Assembly: GCA_958298945.1 (NCBI GenBank)
Contig: OY282606.1
Coordinates: 48,249,920-48,313,919, forward strand
DNA: 64,000 nucleotides
Direction of reading: 5' to 3'
Origin: Atherix ibis
Taxonomy: Eukaryota; Arthropoda; Insecta; Diptera; Athericidae
Shown one piece after another: positions 42,959-55,482 of this stretch; position 1 is the stretch's first letter, and every line of letters starts with the position of its first letter. The position numbers and the translations under genes were made by a program. A model generated the notes under the pieces. It was not told the origin of the DNA. It made no database searches and saw only the letters and a program-made list of their open reading frames with translations.

Positions 42959-45900
42959 TGGGATTAACATTCGGATTCTATTAGTCTAGGTTGTCAATGT
43001 TGCCTAGACAAAGCAAGATGATCACGATTATCCAGGCCAAGATCCACAAGACCAGTATAGTTTAAATAAAGATAACTAAAGCCAGGATTATGTAGCATCT
43101 AAGTTAAGATCGTTTACGAAAAACCGGTTGATGCAAAGATGGCGAAAGCCGAACCGTCAAAGTCATTATCTTTAAAAGCCAGGATCATTTAAGTTTGCAT
43201 TATAGAATCGCTAGATCTACAAGGTTAAACTTGTCGAGGCCAAGATGGTGAAGGTCGGGATCAATAAAGCCAGAATTATGAAGGGGGGTCATCTAGCATC
43301 GTTTTGTTTCTTTTTTAAAAATCTATTGCGGATGAATGAGTCTGATTTGGCGATTGATAACGCAGGCTATAAAAGATTATTGTTATGGTGCAGTACGTTT
43401 TTTGGATAAAAAAGCCGGATTTTGTGTCAATAAATATAAATGTCAAAATTTTTGATGAAAAATTTCTAACCCAACCTATTATAATTACTTCCGTTGTACT
43501 ATTATTTATTGCATGGTTAAAATTTAATAAGACTTTAATACATGTATACATTAATTTATTCTTCAATTTATATTAATAGATTATCTTCATAAATAATTTT
43601 TCTCTGGTTTTTAATACAATACACATACTTTAGTTCTACATCAAAACTGCAGATATTATTAACCTTCATGTGCTTATACTATCTTTTTTTGGTTCATTTC
43701 ATATTTCAAAACATTCACACATTTAAAGCATCTCATGTTAAATATGTATGTAGATATATTTTGTTAATTCTTTTAGTTACATTCAATTAAGTTACATTAG
43801 ATAATATATACTATAGACTAAGATTAATATTATTGATATTATATATGATTTGTTTAGTATTTATCAAATACTCAAATTTGTTTAAGCTATCGTTAAGTTT
43901 TATTTAGGATATTTTTTATGCTCTTAAATACACACAGTATTTGATATTATTATACTTGTTAAGTATACTTAAAATTCTAATTTTATATATTTAAATTGAT
44001 TTCTCTTAGTTACTACATCAATAATAATATTGGTCTCCAAAAATTGGCACAATATCAATACTTTTTTTTTATAGAATTTCTTTGACTACATTTAATAATG
44101 TATTATTATTATTTTTTTTTTAAATAATTTTTTTAAAAATATTTTGTAAAAACATTTATATTATTGAAATTTTGTTTTATTTTATTTTGCTGTGTTTTTT
44201 TTTTAACAAAAACAATTTGAAAAATATTGTCCTTTCTTATTGGAATATTTGAATTTATATTTAATTTTAAAGAATAAATTGGAAAAATAATTAAAGATTT
44301 ATTATGGTTTGAAGAATTATTGTATAATATTATTTTTTTTAAGGGAAAATATTAATATCCTTCGAGGATAGAATATACAACTATAAGAAATTTAATTTAA
44401 ATATTTTCCAATACAAATACTCCTCATTATTGGCAATTTCTTTTTTATAAACTATATGATATATCAGATTTTTATTAATAGTATATGTAACTTTAAAAAT
44501 AAAAATAATTACTAAGCAGAGAAACTGATTTTCTTTTTTCAATCTCGGTGGGATTTTTCTAAAATATATTTTAACAATAAATTATACTGTGTTTTGAAAA
44601 AAATATTGAATTTTGTACTCGTTATTTTAAAAATAAATGATATTATTTTAAGAAAAAAATTATTTTTTAGTATGTAAAGGTGCAAATAATAATGCGTTGG
44701 TAGAAAGCCACGACTTACAGCGGCAGCTACGAGTGTGTAAGAAGGAGTAATATCGGACATAACATATTATATTTTAACTATAACATATTTGTCTATTTTA
44801 TATATTATTAAATAGAAGAAATAAAATGTAATTTTCTAAGAGTTTATTAAGTTAAACAATGCAGTTCTACAAGAAATATAATCATTTTAATATAGAATAA
44901 TTTTTCTATTAATAATTTTTTCTTCAATACATTTTCTTTATATCTACTGCTCTTAGAAATATAATTATATGTACAATGAAGGATAGAAACATTTAAAAGG
45001 AAATTTTTTCAGGACCTCTTACTAAAGCAAGCTCCAATTTTGCCTCCTTTTGTTACCTTTTTAACTCAATTCTGGTTATTTTATTGCTATTAAATAAGTA
45101 TTAATTAAAAATTTGAAGAAATATTATAAAAATATTTTGAAATTATTGAATATATCTGTTTCGGAATATTAAGAACAAAATGCTGAGGACAGTTGTTAAA
45201 TTTGAACTCGATTATTTTCCAATTTATTCTTGTATTTACATTTTTTGTTTATTGACAAAAGCATGTCGGTTTATTCATTTTTTTTTAAATTATTATCTCT
45301 AATTATAACATTATTATTATTATTATTCTTAAAACTTTTTTCCTTTTCTAAATAAAATTCAAATATTATTATTATATATTAATATTACTAAACTCAATTG
45401 AACACATGCTTAGCATCAACAATTTATTCATTGAAGTTAATCATTTTACCACGTTTTCTTATAGAGAATATAATGATAATTTGTTAATATTGTCTAAAAT
45501 AATCAAAATATTATAAAAAAAACTATCTAAAATTGTTTATATTTTAAATGTTTATAAATTTCTTTTCTTATTTATCTTCTATTTAAAGAAAATTATAACA
45601 TTTTCTTAATGCTTTATTAACTAAGAAACTGTTTGTCAAAATAATTAATCTTATCTATTGTAATATATACTAAAGAGTTTTATTATAAAAAAAGTCTTCC
45701 AACTTAAATATGGTATCTTTTCTTTATTATAGAAATTCAAATAAATATGAATATTGATAATAATCATCGCCTTTGGATAATATCTACTTGTGAAATCTTT
45801 ATAATCAAATAACATAAAAGAAGGATGCAAATATTTTTCGAAATGTTCATTTTAGTATTTTATATAATTTTTGTAAGGATATTTTTTGTATATTCATAGA

Positions 45901-46721
45901 TAATATAAAAATTTTATTTCTTAGTTATTTTTTTATTAATCAATACGTTTTACTAATATGTCTTATATAACATAATGTTGTGCGTTTATTTAACGCTAAA
46001 TATAAATTCGCTTCAAATTAATTGTTCCTAATAAGCGTTCTTTTGATGTGTCCATAATTTTTGATATATAATTTTTTATTTGCATTGATATTTTTTAAAA
46101 TATTTTATATTTTTGCTTCTCTTTTCGTTTCAATATTTATTTGTATCTGATTTTTTACTTTTGGAAATTTTATTTGTATTTATGTTGTTATTGAAATAAC
46201 AAATTCTCGTGTACATAAAATATATTTTCACTTTGTATGACTAAACTGGCAATATAATATATAATATAAATGGTAATTATCTAAATACGCATTTATAAGA
46301 ACAACTAAAATAATAACATATAAGTTTGATGAAATAAGTTCTTTTTGAGTTGAGTTTTTTTTTCAATAAAATTATCTGAAATTAATGGGTAAATTGTTCT
46401 CTTATAAAGTTATGTATCAAGTTTTGTATTCAAAAGAAGATTTCCTCCAAAATTATAATTTTTTATTAATTCTGAAAATACTTTTATTCTTATTTTACGT
46501 ATTTTTACATCAAATTAGAAAAAAAATTGCCATTTAAATTATATTTAGTTATTTTGCTGGATATACTATTTAATTAGGACATCAATAAACATGATATTGT
46601 TATTATTATTTGTAATAAATTACAATTATTGATACCTAATTAAATGATATTGAAAGATTTAGCAAAATTTCCCATAAATTAGTCTCAAAGTAATAATATA
46701 CAAAATGTACACGATTCACTT
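42959..46721. other. Gene-free AT-rich region
   Basis: It has degenerate short units to about 43290, then very AT-rich DNA with many homopolymer and trinucleotide runs (for example attatt near 45307). One possible short first exon lies at 44719-44760 on the minus strand. Nothing else is supported. Confidence 0.5.
44719..44760 (-). CDS. Possible isolated first coding exon (14 codons)
   Basis: On the minus strand ATG 44760 opens MSDITPSYTLVAAA, and a consensus donor GTAAGT begins at 44718. The short block is less AT-rich than its surroundings. No downstream exon could be joined to it, so it may be a chance match. Confidence 0.2.
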
Positions 46722-48716
46722 TCAATTGTTTACTTCATGGCAAACTTCCATATAGTCCGGATCGTGCATAATCCCCTTGATCATGTCCTTTAGCATTGTA
46801 TAACGTGGAAATATTGGATATAATTTTGAATTTCCATAATCCGCCTTAAAGAAATATGCCAAAAATATATATATATATATATATGTACTCGTATATGATG
46901 ACATTTTTTTTTTATATAAAACTATTTTGTAAAAACTCACTTTAAGTTCACGAATCAAATGTCTTAGGCCAGAATATTTTTTCAATAGTCGATACAGATC
47001 GTTTATCATTTGTGTATTCTCCTGTTCAATTTGTGCTGTAGTCATTGCTAAAAAATATTAATAAAGAGAAAAAAAGGGAAAAAAATTAAATGCATTTTGA
47101 AAAAATATCTATGTTAATTAATATATTTAATATGATTTTGACAAGGATCTTCACAATTGGTATGATTGCTCCTGTTGAATATCAATAGTTGTATTATCAT
47201 GATAGAGATATATAATATACTGGCATATTTTGGGTAATTAAATCAATTATTGATACCCTAGTGCAGGCGTTTTACAGGAAAATATTGAAAAGCTGCAAAA
47301 TTTATAATCGATTATAACTAACTAAAAATTGATATGTACTATTAACAAATAAGTTGATGAAAATCTGCAATATTTATTTTTGTACAAAAATAATCCTAGC
47401 TATTTGTGCAAACACATTTGAATAGCTATGGAGTTCTTAAGATAATTTCTAATAAGAATTGGCGTTTAAAAACTAATAGTCTATTCTGCGTTCTAATTTA
47501 TTTATTCAAATCTGAATTCTAGTTCTTATGTTCTTTTTAATTAAAAGCTGGGAATCAAGATGTCAGAAAGGAAGCATTTCAGATTATATATAAGTAAGCT
47601 CTTCAATAAAATTAAATTTTATTATATATTATTAAATATCATAAAATATGATTTTAACAATAAAAATAAATATAATTTTTTTAACAAGCATGAATAAAAT
47701 ATTCAGTTAACCTCAATCGATGATTCTAAATCTTATAAAATTTTCTAATATTCAGATAATATCTAATAATAACATATATATTTACCGCAAATATTTATTG
47801 AAATACATCTAAATAGTTTTATCAATTAATAAAATTTACATTCTAATCGTTCCATCCTTTCACGTTTCTCAGCAGCCTCGTCAGCCAATTTGGCAGAAGT
47901 TTTAACACCTTCGCCGGATTTTTGTGTTTTCTCCATAATTGAACATGCACGCATAACGTATGATGGAACAGTCTCTTGTTTTTCTTGTTTTGGTATATCA
48001 ATAAGTGTCCAATATTGAGTTTCTAATCGTATAACCTCCTGAAAATTTTTAATTAATTTTTATTTGATTTATTCATTTTTTTCTACAATAGTTAAGGAGT
48101 TACCAAACATTTTAATCATTTTGATCTGATTCATTATACCAAAATTTAGCCTATTTTTAAGTAAGACAAACTGCAACGCAGTAAAATTATTGGTACTATT
48201 AATGAGCTACTGATTTTAAAAAATATAATAAATTTACAATATTAAAAATTAATGAATAGATTTTTTTACCGTAGTAAAAAAATCTATTCATTAATTGTAA
48301 ATTTCATTAGGCAAATAAAAAGAAAAATAGTTAATAATTTTTACCTTAATCATAATTTTTAACATAGGATAACGATGGAAAATATTTCTCTGACTTTTGG
48401 AATCACCATATTTATTCATTAAAGTAACTAAAGCCTTTTTTGCAGTATCGTAGGATTCATCAAGTCGTAATCGCAACGCTCTAAGGCGTTCATTGGTGTC
48501 AATTACTTCATCCCGACTCATACCACCTGTTGTAATGCACATAAATCAATTTTCATTATGTTCATAAATATATTAAAGTAAATTTAAAAATATCATTGTA
48601 TTATATCTTTTTTTTTTAAATAATTAATAGCTTCTTACTTGGAGCTCCTTCATCTTTAACATCTTGAACTATTCTCCGAACACTTTGTGTAAATTTTCCA
48701 ACTAAATTAGTGGTTG
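46722..48716 (-). CDS. Unknown conserved-looking helical protein, 5 exons, 5' end not found
   Basis: Five exons on the minus strand (48639-48716, 48345-48526, 47840-48038, 46941-47047, 46722-46844) join in one frame through GT/AG introns to a TGA, giving 229 aa after a missing first exon. That exon must end in phase 1. The product is predicted to be largely helical and charged (KFTQSVRRIVQDVKD, DTNERLRALRLRLDES, QENTQMINDLYRLLKKY). It carries a duplicated motif: KYGDSKSQRNIFHRYPMLKI in the second exon and DYGNSKLYPIFPRYTMLKDM in the last. I do not recognise the family. Its exon structure and clean frame argue for a real gene. The upstream exon may lie beyond the repeats at 48717-51250. Confidence 0.72.
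48247..48296. repeat. Perfect 23-bp-arm hairpin inside an intron
   Basis: Arms 48247-48269 and 48274-48296 are exact reverse complements around a 4-base loop (cgta). It lies in the intron between the second and third placed exons of the gene at 46722-48716. Confidence 0.93.
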
Positions 48717-49958
48717 CTAAAATAAGAAAGTATTTTTTTTAAAATTAGTTTATTATTATTTCTATTTAAAGAAAAAAAACTAAATATAATAATTATTGGA
48801 ATAGTAGAACGAAAAATCTAATTAGGGGAAAATTAATTTGTGTACTGAAATTCGCTCACTCACTGTCATTTAATGATCAAATGTAGCGAAATTGAGCGAA
48901 GAACAGAATTTCTATACGACCTAATTGGAAATGCTTAAATTCTATGGATAAGAGCACAGCATTATGCCTGGTAAGGTCGATATTTATTATTTTCCAAGGT
49001 GAATTTTAATATATCATCGCAGTAACCTAACGGCGAACCTGGGACCTTTTTTTATAGTACGTTATTGACAAACAGTCGACACCAGGAGAGTTCCCACCAT
49101 ATTGAAGTTAAATTACAATAAAAATCATCACTATAACATTTGTTAGGTTAAAAGTAATTTTGACAGCCATGTTGACATTTGCAGGGTTTTAAACTTAAAA
49201 CGATTTAGAACATGATTAGCGATCATAATATTTATTTTATTACAAAAATTATGTTTCATTTTTTTTATTAACAATTACACATAATGTAGAAATAAAATAT
49301 ATATTTTTAAAGAAAATAAAGTCTAGATGAGGGTGTATGTGTAAGTTATCAAATGCAGTAGCTGACATTCGTTCGCGGTGGGAAGGACATTGTTCATTTT
49401 GGCTTAGATTATAGAAAATCTGGATAGGCCTCTTCACAAAAATTTTGTCCAGATTTTTTCGAGAATCCATTCATAAGAACGTACACACTTGCAAAACAAC
49501 CTATCATGAAACATTTCGTATTCTGAAATATAAATTTCCTATTTACTGTCGTGAAGAACAAAATTATTTATACAAATTTATTAATTTATACTGACTTGTT
49601 CGTAAACTATTTAAAATTTAATAAAACCACACTTAAACTTTCACTTTGCGATATCTTAGATTAAAGAATACCTGGATAAGCCCGTACGTAAGATTTTCGT
49701 ATACTCGTATGTACGAGTATAAGCAATTTTCTGGCTGAATTATTGTAAAAGCGTCGAGAAATCGTAACGCTTGCATACGTTTGTGTAGTTTTTTTATGTC
49801 GACATGACACTCACTGACATCTAGTTTTCGTAATAGGAATTTATTGAATTCCAAAAGCATAATCTACACAAATATTCAATTCAATTCACTTATTGCAAAC
49901 AAAAATCAATTGACACATAACGACAAGAATATTTTAGGTTTATTATTTATTTCGTAAT
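48717..49958. other. Spacer with an interspersed repeat
   Basis: Upstream side of the unknown gene at 46722-48716, so its missing first exon may be here, but no convincing ATG plus phase-1 donor was found. 49390-49650 is an inverted copy of the repeat at 39390-39600. Confidence 0.5.
49390..49650 (-). repeat. Unclassified interspersed repeat, copy 2 (inverted)
   Basis: It shares gtccag/aattttgtcc, cataagaacgtacacacttgc and the right part with the complement of 39390-39600. The minus-strand frame at 49633-49860 is part of or next to this repeat and is not supported as a gene. Confidence 0.6.
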
Positions 49959-51250
49959 TACGAGAGTCGTTCAATAAGTCCTTAGAAAATCCAAGAAATT
50001 GCGCTCGTAGTGTCGGTTAAGATTTTTTTTTGTAAGTAGCATTATCGACAGGAAAGCTGTCAAAATTTCAGCTCGATCCATAGCGTAGGTCAATTTCTAT
50101 CGTCGATTAAAGTTAACGACATTTATTTGTGCATAACAATGGAAAAAAGCGAGTTTAGGGCTCTCATCAAACATCTCCATTTGAAAGGCTTAAGCCCGAA
50201 AGAAATCAAAGCCGAGTTGGATGTAGTTCATGGCACATCTGCACCTGTGTTTGCGACGGTTTACAGTTAAGTGAATGAATTTAAACGTGGCCGTTCATCC
50301 ACAAAAGATGAACATCGTTCAGGACGCCCAGTTGAGGTGTCTACTCCTGAAATCATCGAAAAAATCCACGATCTGATTTTTTACGATCGGCGAATTAGCG
50401 TGCGCGAATTAGTTGAGGCCACGGGCATATCACAAGGTACAGTCGCTTCAATTTTGTATGAAAAATTGTCTGTGAAAAAAATTTCGGCAAGATGATTGCC
50501 GCGTTTGCTCTCAGAGGAGAATAAGCGCAATCGTGTAGTGGACTCTGAGGCTATGTTGGCACTCTTTCATCGCAATCCTGCCGAATTCCTTTGTCGATAT
50601 GTCACTGTGGACGAAACCTGGATACACTACTACACTCCAGAAACTAAGAGACAGTCATCACAGTGGATTTTCAAGGGTGAACGGGCTCCGAAGAAGGCAA
50701 AAACTGTGCCATTGGCCGGCAAGGTGATGGCCACGGTCTTTTGGGATTCGCAGGGCATCATTTTTATCGACTACTTGGAAAAAGGAAAAACAATAACAGG
50801 AGCGTATTACGCGTCGTTATTGCAACGGTTGAGCGAGGAAATCAAAGAGAAACGCCCCCTTCTGAAGAAAAAAAAAATCCTTTTGCATCAGGACAATGCG
50901 CGTGTGCACACCGACGCTGTTTCCATGGCCAAAATTGTGGAATTGAGAATGAAATTGTTGCAGCATCCCGCTTATTCACCAGATTTGGCCCCAAGTGACT
51001 ATTTTCTTTTCCCCAATCTGAAGAAATGGCTTGGCGGACGACGGTTCACTTCCAACGAGGACGTCATTGCTCAAACGGATGAGTATTTTGCAGAACTTCC
51101 GAAATCCTAGTTTTTGGACGGGATAAAAATTTTGGAAAAACTGTTGGAAAAGTGTAAAGAGCTAAAAGGAGATTATGTTGAAAAATAAAATTTTTTTTTT
51201 TAAAAAAAAGTTTTTTTCATCTTTTTCTAAGGACTTATTGAACGACTTTA
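49959..51250 (+). mobile_element. Mariner, family M2, copy 2 (full length, broken)
   Basis: The left inverted end begins at 49961 after TA (CGAGAGTCGTTCAATAAGTCC). The right end is degenerate near 51225-51250. The length of about 1.29 kb is normal for mariner. The transposase is interrupted by several stops. Confidence 0.9.
50140..51188 (+). pseudogene. M2 mariner transposase pseudogene
   Basis: The start is at ATG 50140 (MEKSEFRALIKHLHLKG). Stops interrupt it near 50269 (TAA in place of the Trp codon seen in copy 1), at 50493-50495 (TGA in ARWVPRLL) and at 51108-51110 (TAG in PKSYFLDG). Unlike copy 1 it keeps the first catalytic Asp (VTVDETW, GAC at 50610-50612), as well as HQDNARVHTDAV and SPDLAPSDYF. 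Confidence 0.92.
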
Positions 51251-51289
51251 TATATCAATCAAATATCAAGCGCTTCAATTTCGTACATT

Positions 51290-51440
51290 TTCGGAGAGTT
51301 TAAAAACACGCCATTCTCCATGAAATGGTAGCATACCGAACTTAGGTTATAGAAGAACTGGATAGGTCTCTGCACAAAAATTCTGTCCAAATTTTGTTGA
51401 TAATACATTCGTAAGAACGCACACACATGAAAAATAACGG
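51290..51440. repeat. Unclassified interspersed repeat, copy 3 (rearranged)
   Basis: The left part matches 39249-39300 directly. The right part (51345-51440) matches the complement of 39480-39595. The two halves of the family are thus inverted relative to each other, suggesting an internal deletion or a foldback structure. Confidence 0.55.
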
Positions 51441-51809
51441 AAACGGCGTAAATCAGTGGAGGCCAATTTTAAACTTCAATATGCAATTAAAGCGGTTCGT
51501 TTAAAATCATTTTCATATGTGAAATAAATAATAAACCAAAAATATAATTGCATTTAATACCAGAAGACTGGAAAAAATTAAATGCTGGCTTATGTACGTG
51601 TAGGTATGCATATATGAAAATCTGACGTATTGCCAACCTAATATTTACTGATTGAAATTTACGATGATCATGATCGATCGAATGGAACATTTAAAAATTG
51701 ATTTCGGCCATTTAAAGACGTTTTCTACGAAAACGTAGTACTGCTAGATTTACCATACTTGATGAAGAATACAAACTCGAGTACTGCTAGAATTACTTGA
51801 TGAATAGAA

Positions 51810-52180
51810 TTTGTCAAGTGCGTTTAATTTTGGTAGATCTACTGTCGGTTACCGTTTGCATGCAATGGGAACGGCCCAAAAAGTAGCGAATTCAATTGAA
51901 GGAGAAAGAAATAGAGATGCTACTCGGTCGATAGAAAAGAAAGGGTTTTTTGCATCGCATTGTTGCATGCGAAGAAAAAAGGGATTTACTACGATAACCC
52001 TAAAGGACCTAAAAAACATAACCAGGGGAACCAGGTCTATCACCACCACAACGCAATATCTACGCTTCGAAGGTCATACTACGTATCTAGTATGATCAGA
52101 GAGGTGCCGTCTATTATGAATGCCTATCCAAAATCATCACTAGTGATCGTTATCGACTGCCGTTAATAACATTTAATGGG
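51810..52180 (+). pseudogene. Mariner transposase fragment, another family
   Basis: In two frames the plus strand reads STVGYRLHAMGTAQKV, GIYYDNPKGPKK and, after a shift, NIYASKVILRI-stop-YDQRGAVYYECL, then ITSDRYRLPL. These are the middle blocks of an irritans/Mos-like mariner transposase around the first and second catalytic residues. Ends and TIRs are not recognisable. It is an old fragment. Confidence 0.7.
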
Positions 52181-52184
52181 CTTG

Positions 52185-54770
52185 CATCGGAAAATGGCTT
52201 GATGAACGGAGCTGCAATTTCATGACTGCAATATAGCAGAAAAAGGTAAAACATGATTTTACTTTACTGCTTTGTTTCACTTTCATACAGTATATATATA
52301 ATACTAAGAGGTTCTTTTCCAATACTTTCATTTGTTCTCTAAGCTAATTTAGTCTGCCAAAAGCTCCACCTCTAGCACTTCTATCGAATTTCGTTTTATA
52401 CATTATCATTATTATTTTTTGTTGTTGGTAAAATGCTGCAAAAACTTTTACAAGTAAGCTTGTTTATGGAAAACTAGGATATAAAAATTGTATTATAAAG
52501 TGGTTAGGAAGGAGCTTCTTGACATTTTATTTTATTGTAAAAAAATATTTAAACAATTTAATGTTATGTATTATATAAAAATTAACGTAATTATGAATTT
52601 AAATTGTAAAAATTGTTTAAATTGTTAGTGAATTCAATATGATATATTGATAGAATAAGTTACCTTGCCTATGTATAATATAATATGTATAAATAATTAT
52701 ATAATACAGTTTTATTAATTCCAAATTATTTTTGGACTACTAATGATTGTCTAAAATTTGGCATAATAATAGCAATAATAATTATTACTGCTCATTAAAT
52801 ATTTTCAATACCATTAAATGTTTTCAATATATCTAGCCATTATTTTATATAATAGTTAAAATAGATAATTTTGTATTATGCTTACAACTCATATTATAAG
52901 CATACTTTATGCCAATGTGTTTGTATGTTGAACACAAGTTCGATATTAAATAATTGGATAAAATTTTATAAAATATTAATTTGTAACAATATATGTTCAA
53001 TTAATTACATATATAAACAGGGAAAAGTTTTAATTATATTGAAATGCGTAAAATTATCGTAAATAGAATTTATTAAATTTTGTTTGTAATATAATTAGGG
53101 ATGGCTTAGCAATTGTGTGTAATGAGAGCTCATATAAATAATATCTAATTGCAAAGGATTAACGAGTTTATGTTGTATTCTATCGTTTTATTAGTGAACC
53201 ATCATATGGTCCTTAAAATTTCATGTTTACTACATATACATGTATAATGAAAGTGGTAGTCCAATAAAAGCTGAGAATGGAATCGTGTATGTATTCGTAG
53301 ATGAATAGGAAATAATTTCATCTCCATTTGAATAAGAATTTCAATAAATATAGAATATTAGGTTTATTTTTTTTATTTTTTATATGTTTAATAAATTATG
53401 GTCGGGAAGGTATAAACATTTTGAAATATATTTTTTTTCGTGTTTAACGACAAAAAATAACTCAATTTTAATATATAATAAAATCATTATCCTGGGATTT
53501 GTTCACCTTTTATTACTGTTTATTCTATGAAAATTTAGTATTGAAATGGGATTTAGTAAGATTTGTGTAAAAAAATAAAAATGTTTACTTATTCAAATAA
53601 TAATTCTTTGAAATGCATGAACGATCAAAATATTTACAAGGTTTGCGTTAACAATCAAAGTGAAAATTTATTCAATTAGTAAACATTTTTAGCCTAGTGA
53701 GAATGACTTTTAAATTGAGTCTATTCACAAAAATATTAAGTATAAATTAATTATTATAAGTTATTTCACTTTTCGTCTATATTGATTTATTTGAGGAAAT
53801 TTTATTTGAGGAAATTTTATTTTTATTTCAATTGATTGATTCAAGAAAATTTTATAAAAAAAATAAAAATTTATTGCTTATACAAATTAACTATGTTCGC
53901 AGAAAAACAGGTACTTGATGTCGAAAACCGTGACCCCAACTTTTTCGGGATTAAAATTGAGATTGTGTGTGCCTAAAATCATTGAATAAAATCACGTTCC
54001 TGTTTAGATAAGAAGAAAATATCCCTAATAGAATATAAGGCACTGATGGTGATAAACGAAAGAGCTAAACGAACAAATTGTTTATTTGTCTTATCATGTA
54101 AGAGAACAACAGGTGCATTCGAATGAAATGATTAATATAAATAAAATAGTAATCATTTACATAGGTAAGGGATGGCAATGCACAAAGAAAAGCTTACATT
54201 TTTGTTGAAGAACAGATAGAGAGCATTTTCAAGAAATTTTGTAATTTAGATTTTCCAGAAAGGTAATGGAAATTGCAATTATTCTTTATATGTTGTCACT
54301 CAAAAGCATTAAAAGGAATTGTAATGTTCAGTTTTTTGTATACAGTGTTGTGAAAACAGTTTTGTTGTTTAAATTTACATTTAAGTTAAAAAGTAGTTCG
54401 ATCGTGGTGGCTGGACAGTGCAGATATGTTTTCATAGTGAGCCTATTATTAATCATAAATTCTTTTAATTGTTGTATTTGTTCAATTAATTATCTTCAAT
54501 ATTTGCCAATATGGTTTAAGTGGTTCAGTAATTTAAAAATGACAGTTACATTTTTTAAAATCATAATTTGCACAAATAGAGATATAAATATGCCTAGGCT
54601 GAATCAGAAACTGGTTGTACAAGCAGTTTCGCGTAAGCTGTTGGTAGGGAAAAATGTCAAGGGCTAAGAAGAAACCGTCGACATTTGATCAAAATTAATT
54701 TTCACTGCTAGAAAACAGGGATGACAACAACAACACCTATAATAAGTTATGTTGGTAGTCATATCTCTCA
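52185..54770. other. Gene-free AT-rich region
   Basis: No supported gene. The frames at 52871-53062 and 54266-54667 are AT-driven and lack family features. No repeat recognised apart from short runs such as tttgaggaaattttattt duplicated near 53790-53815. Confidence 0.5.
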
Positions 54771-55482
54771 CTTATGCCAACAAGTTCGGCTATTTTAAAT
54801 GTTCAGTTAATTTTTGACAGCTGCTTTGCTTGCACATGTTTTGGCTCGTCTTTGAATTTTGCCCATTTTAGACCAAAAACAGCATCGCATTAACATTGCT
54901 AAGGAGCTGTTAGACTCTGTCCGCGACGACCCAAATTCGCTCCAGAGGGTCATAACTGGTGACGAATAATGGGTTTATGATTATGACGTGGAAACCAAAG
55001 CTCAATCATCCCAATGGAAGCTGCGCACGAGCCAAGACCGAAAAAAATGCGCGAAGTTCGGTCGAATATGAAGGTTTTGCTTACAGTTTTCTTCGATTGC
55101 AGGGGTGTGGTGCATCATAAGTTTTTGCCACAGGGTAGAATGGTCAATAAGGAATATTACCTGCAAGTTATGCGCAAGTTGCGCGAAGCAATCCGCCAGA
55201 AACGCCCGAAGAACAAAAATTGGCTTTTGCACCATGATAACGCCCCTGCTCACGCATCATTGCTTGTGCACGAATTTTTGGCCAAAAACAATACACTAAT
55301 AATCCCGCAGCCACCGTATTCCCCATATCTGCTCCCCAATGATTTTTTCTTGTTCCCGAAAGAGATTCCTTAATCCATTCTTTGTAATGGGCAAAAATCG
55401 AAGACGAACGAAAACACGTGCAAGCAAAGCAGCTGTCAAAAATTAACTGAACATTCAAAATGGCCGCACTTATCGGCATAAG
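54771..55482 (+). mobile_element. Mariner-derived element with about 100-bp terminal inverted repeats
   Basis: Left end 54771-54870 (cttatgccaacaagttcggc onward) and right end 55385-55482 are inverted copies of each other over roughly 98 bp with some mismatches. Both contain ttaatttttgacagctgctt in one orientation. Between them is only a fragment of a mariner transposase gene. Inverted repeats this long are unusual for a mariner, which normally has about 30 bp. Confidence 0.85.
54900..55373 (+). pseudogene. Internally deleted mariner transposase in the long-TIR element
   Basis: Blocks present are NIAKELLDSVRDDPNSLQRV, ITGDE followed by a stop (TAA at 54967-54969) before WVYDYDVETKAQSSQWKL, then a frame change to KVLLTVFFDCRGVVHHKFL, NKNWLLHHDNAPAHASLLV and QPPYSPYLLPNDFFLFP. 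The last catalytic block has SPYL where SPDL is usual. The N-terminal third and the C-terminus are deleted. Confidence 0.88.

Noticed and set aside
51811..52166. Possible small host gene of 94 or 68 codons
   Set aside because: The two overlapping frames read successive blocks of a mariner transposase with a frameshift and stops.
54266..54667. 133-codon plus-strand frame
   Set aside because: Very rich in Ile, Phe, Lys and Asn as expected from AT-rich DNA; no motif, no splice context, no homologous copy in the window.
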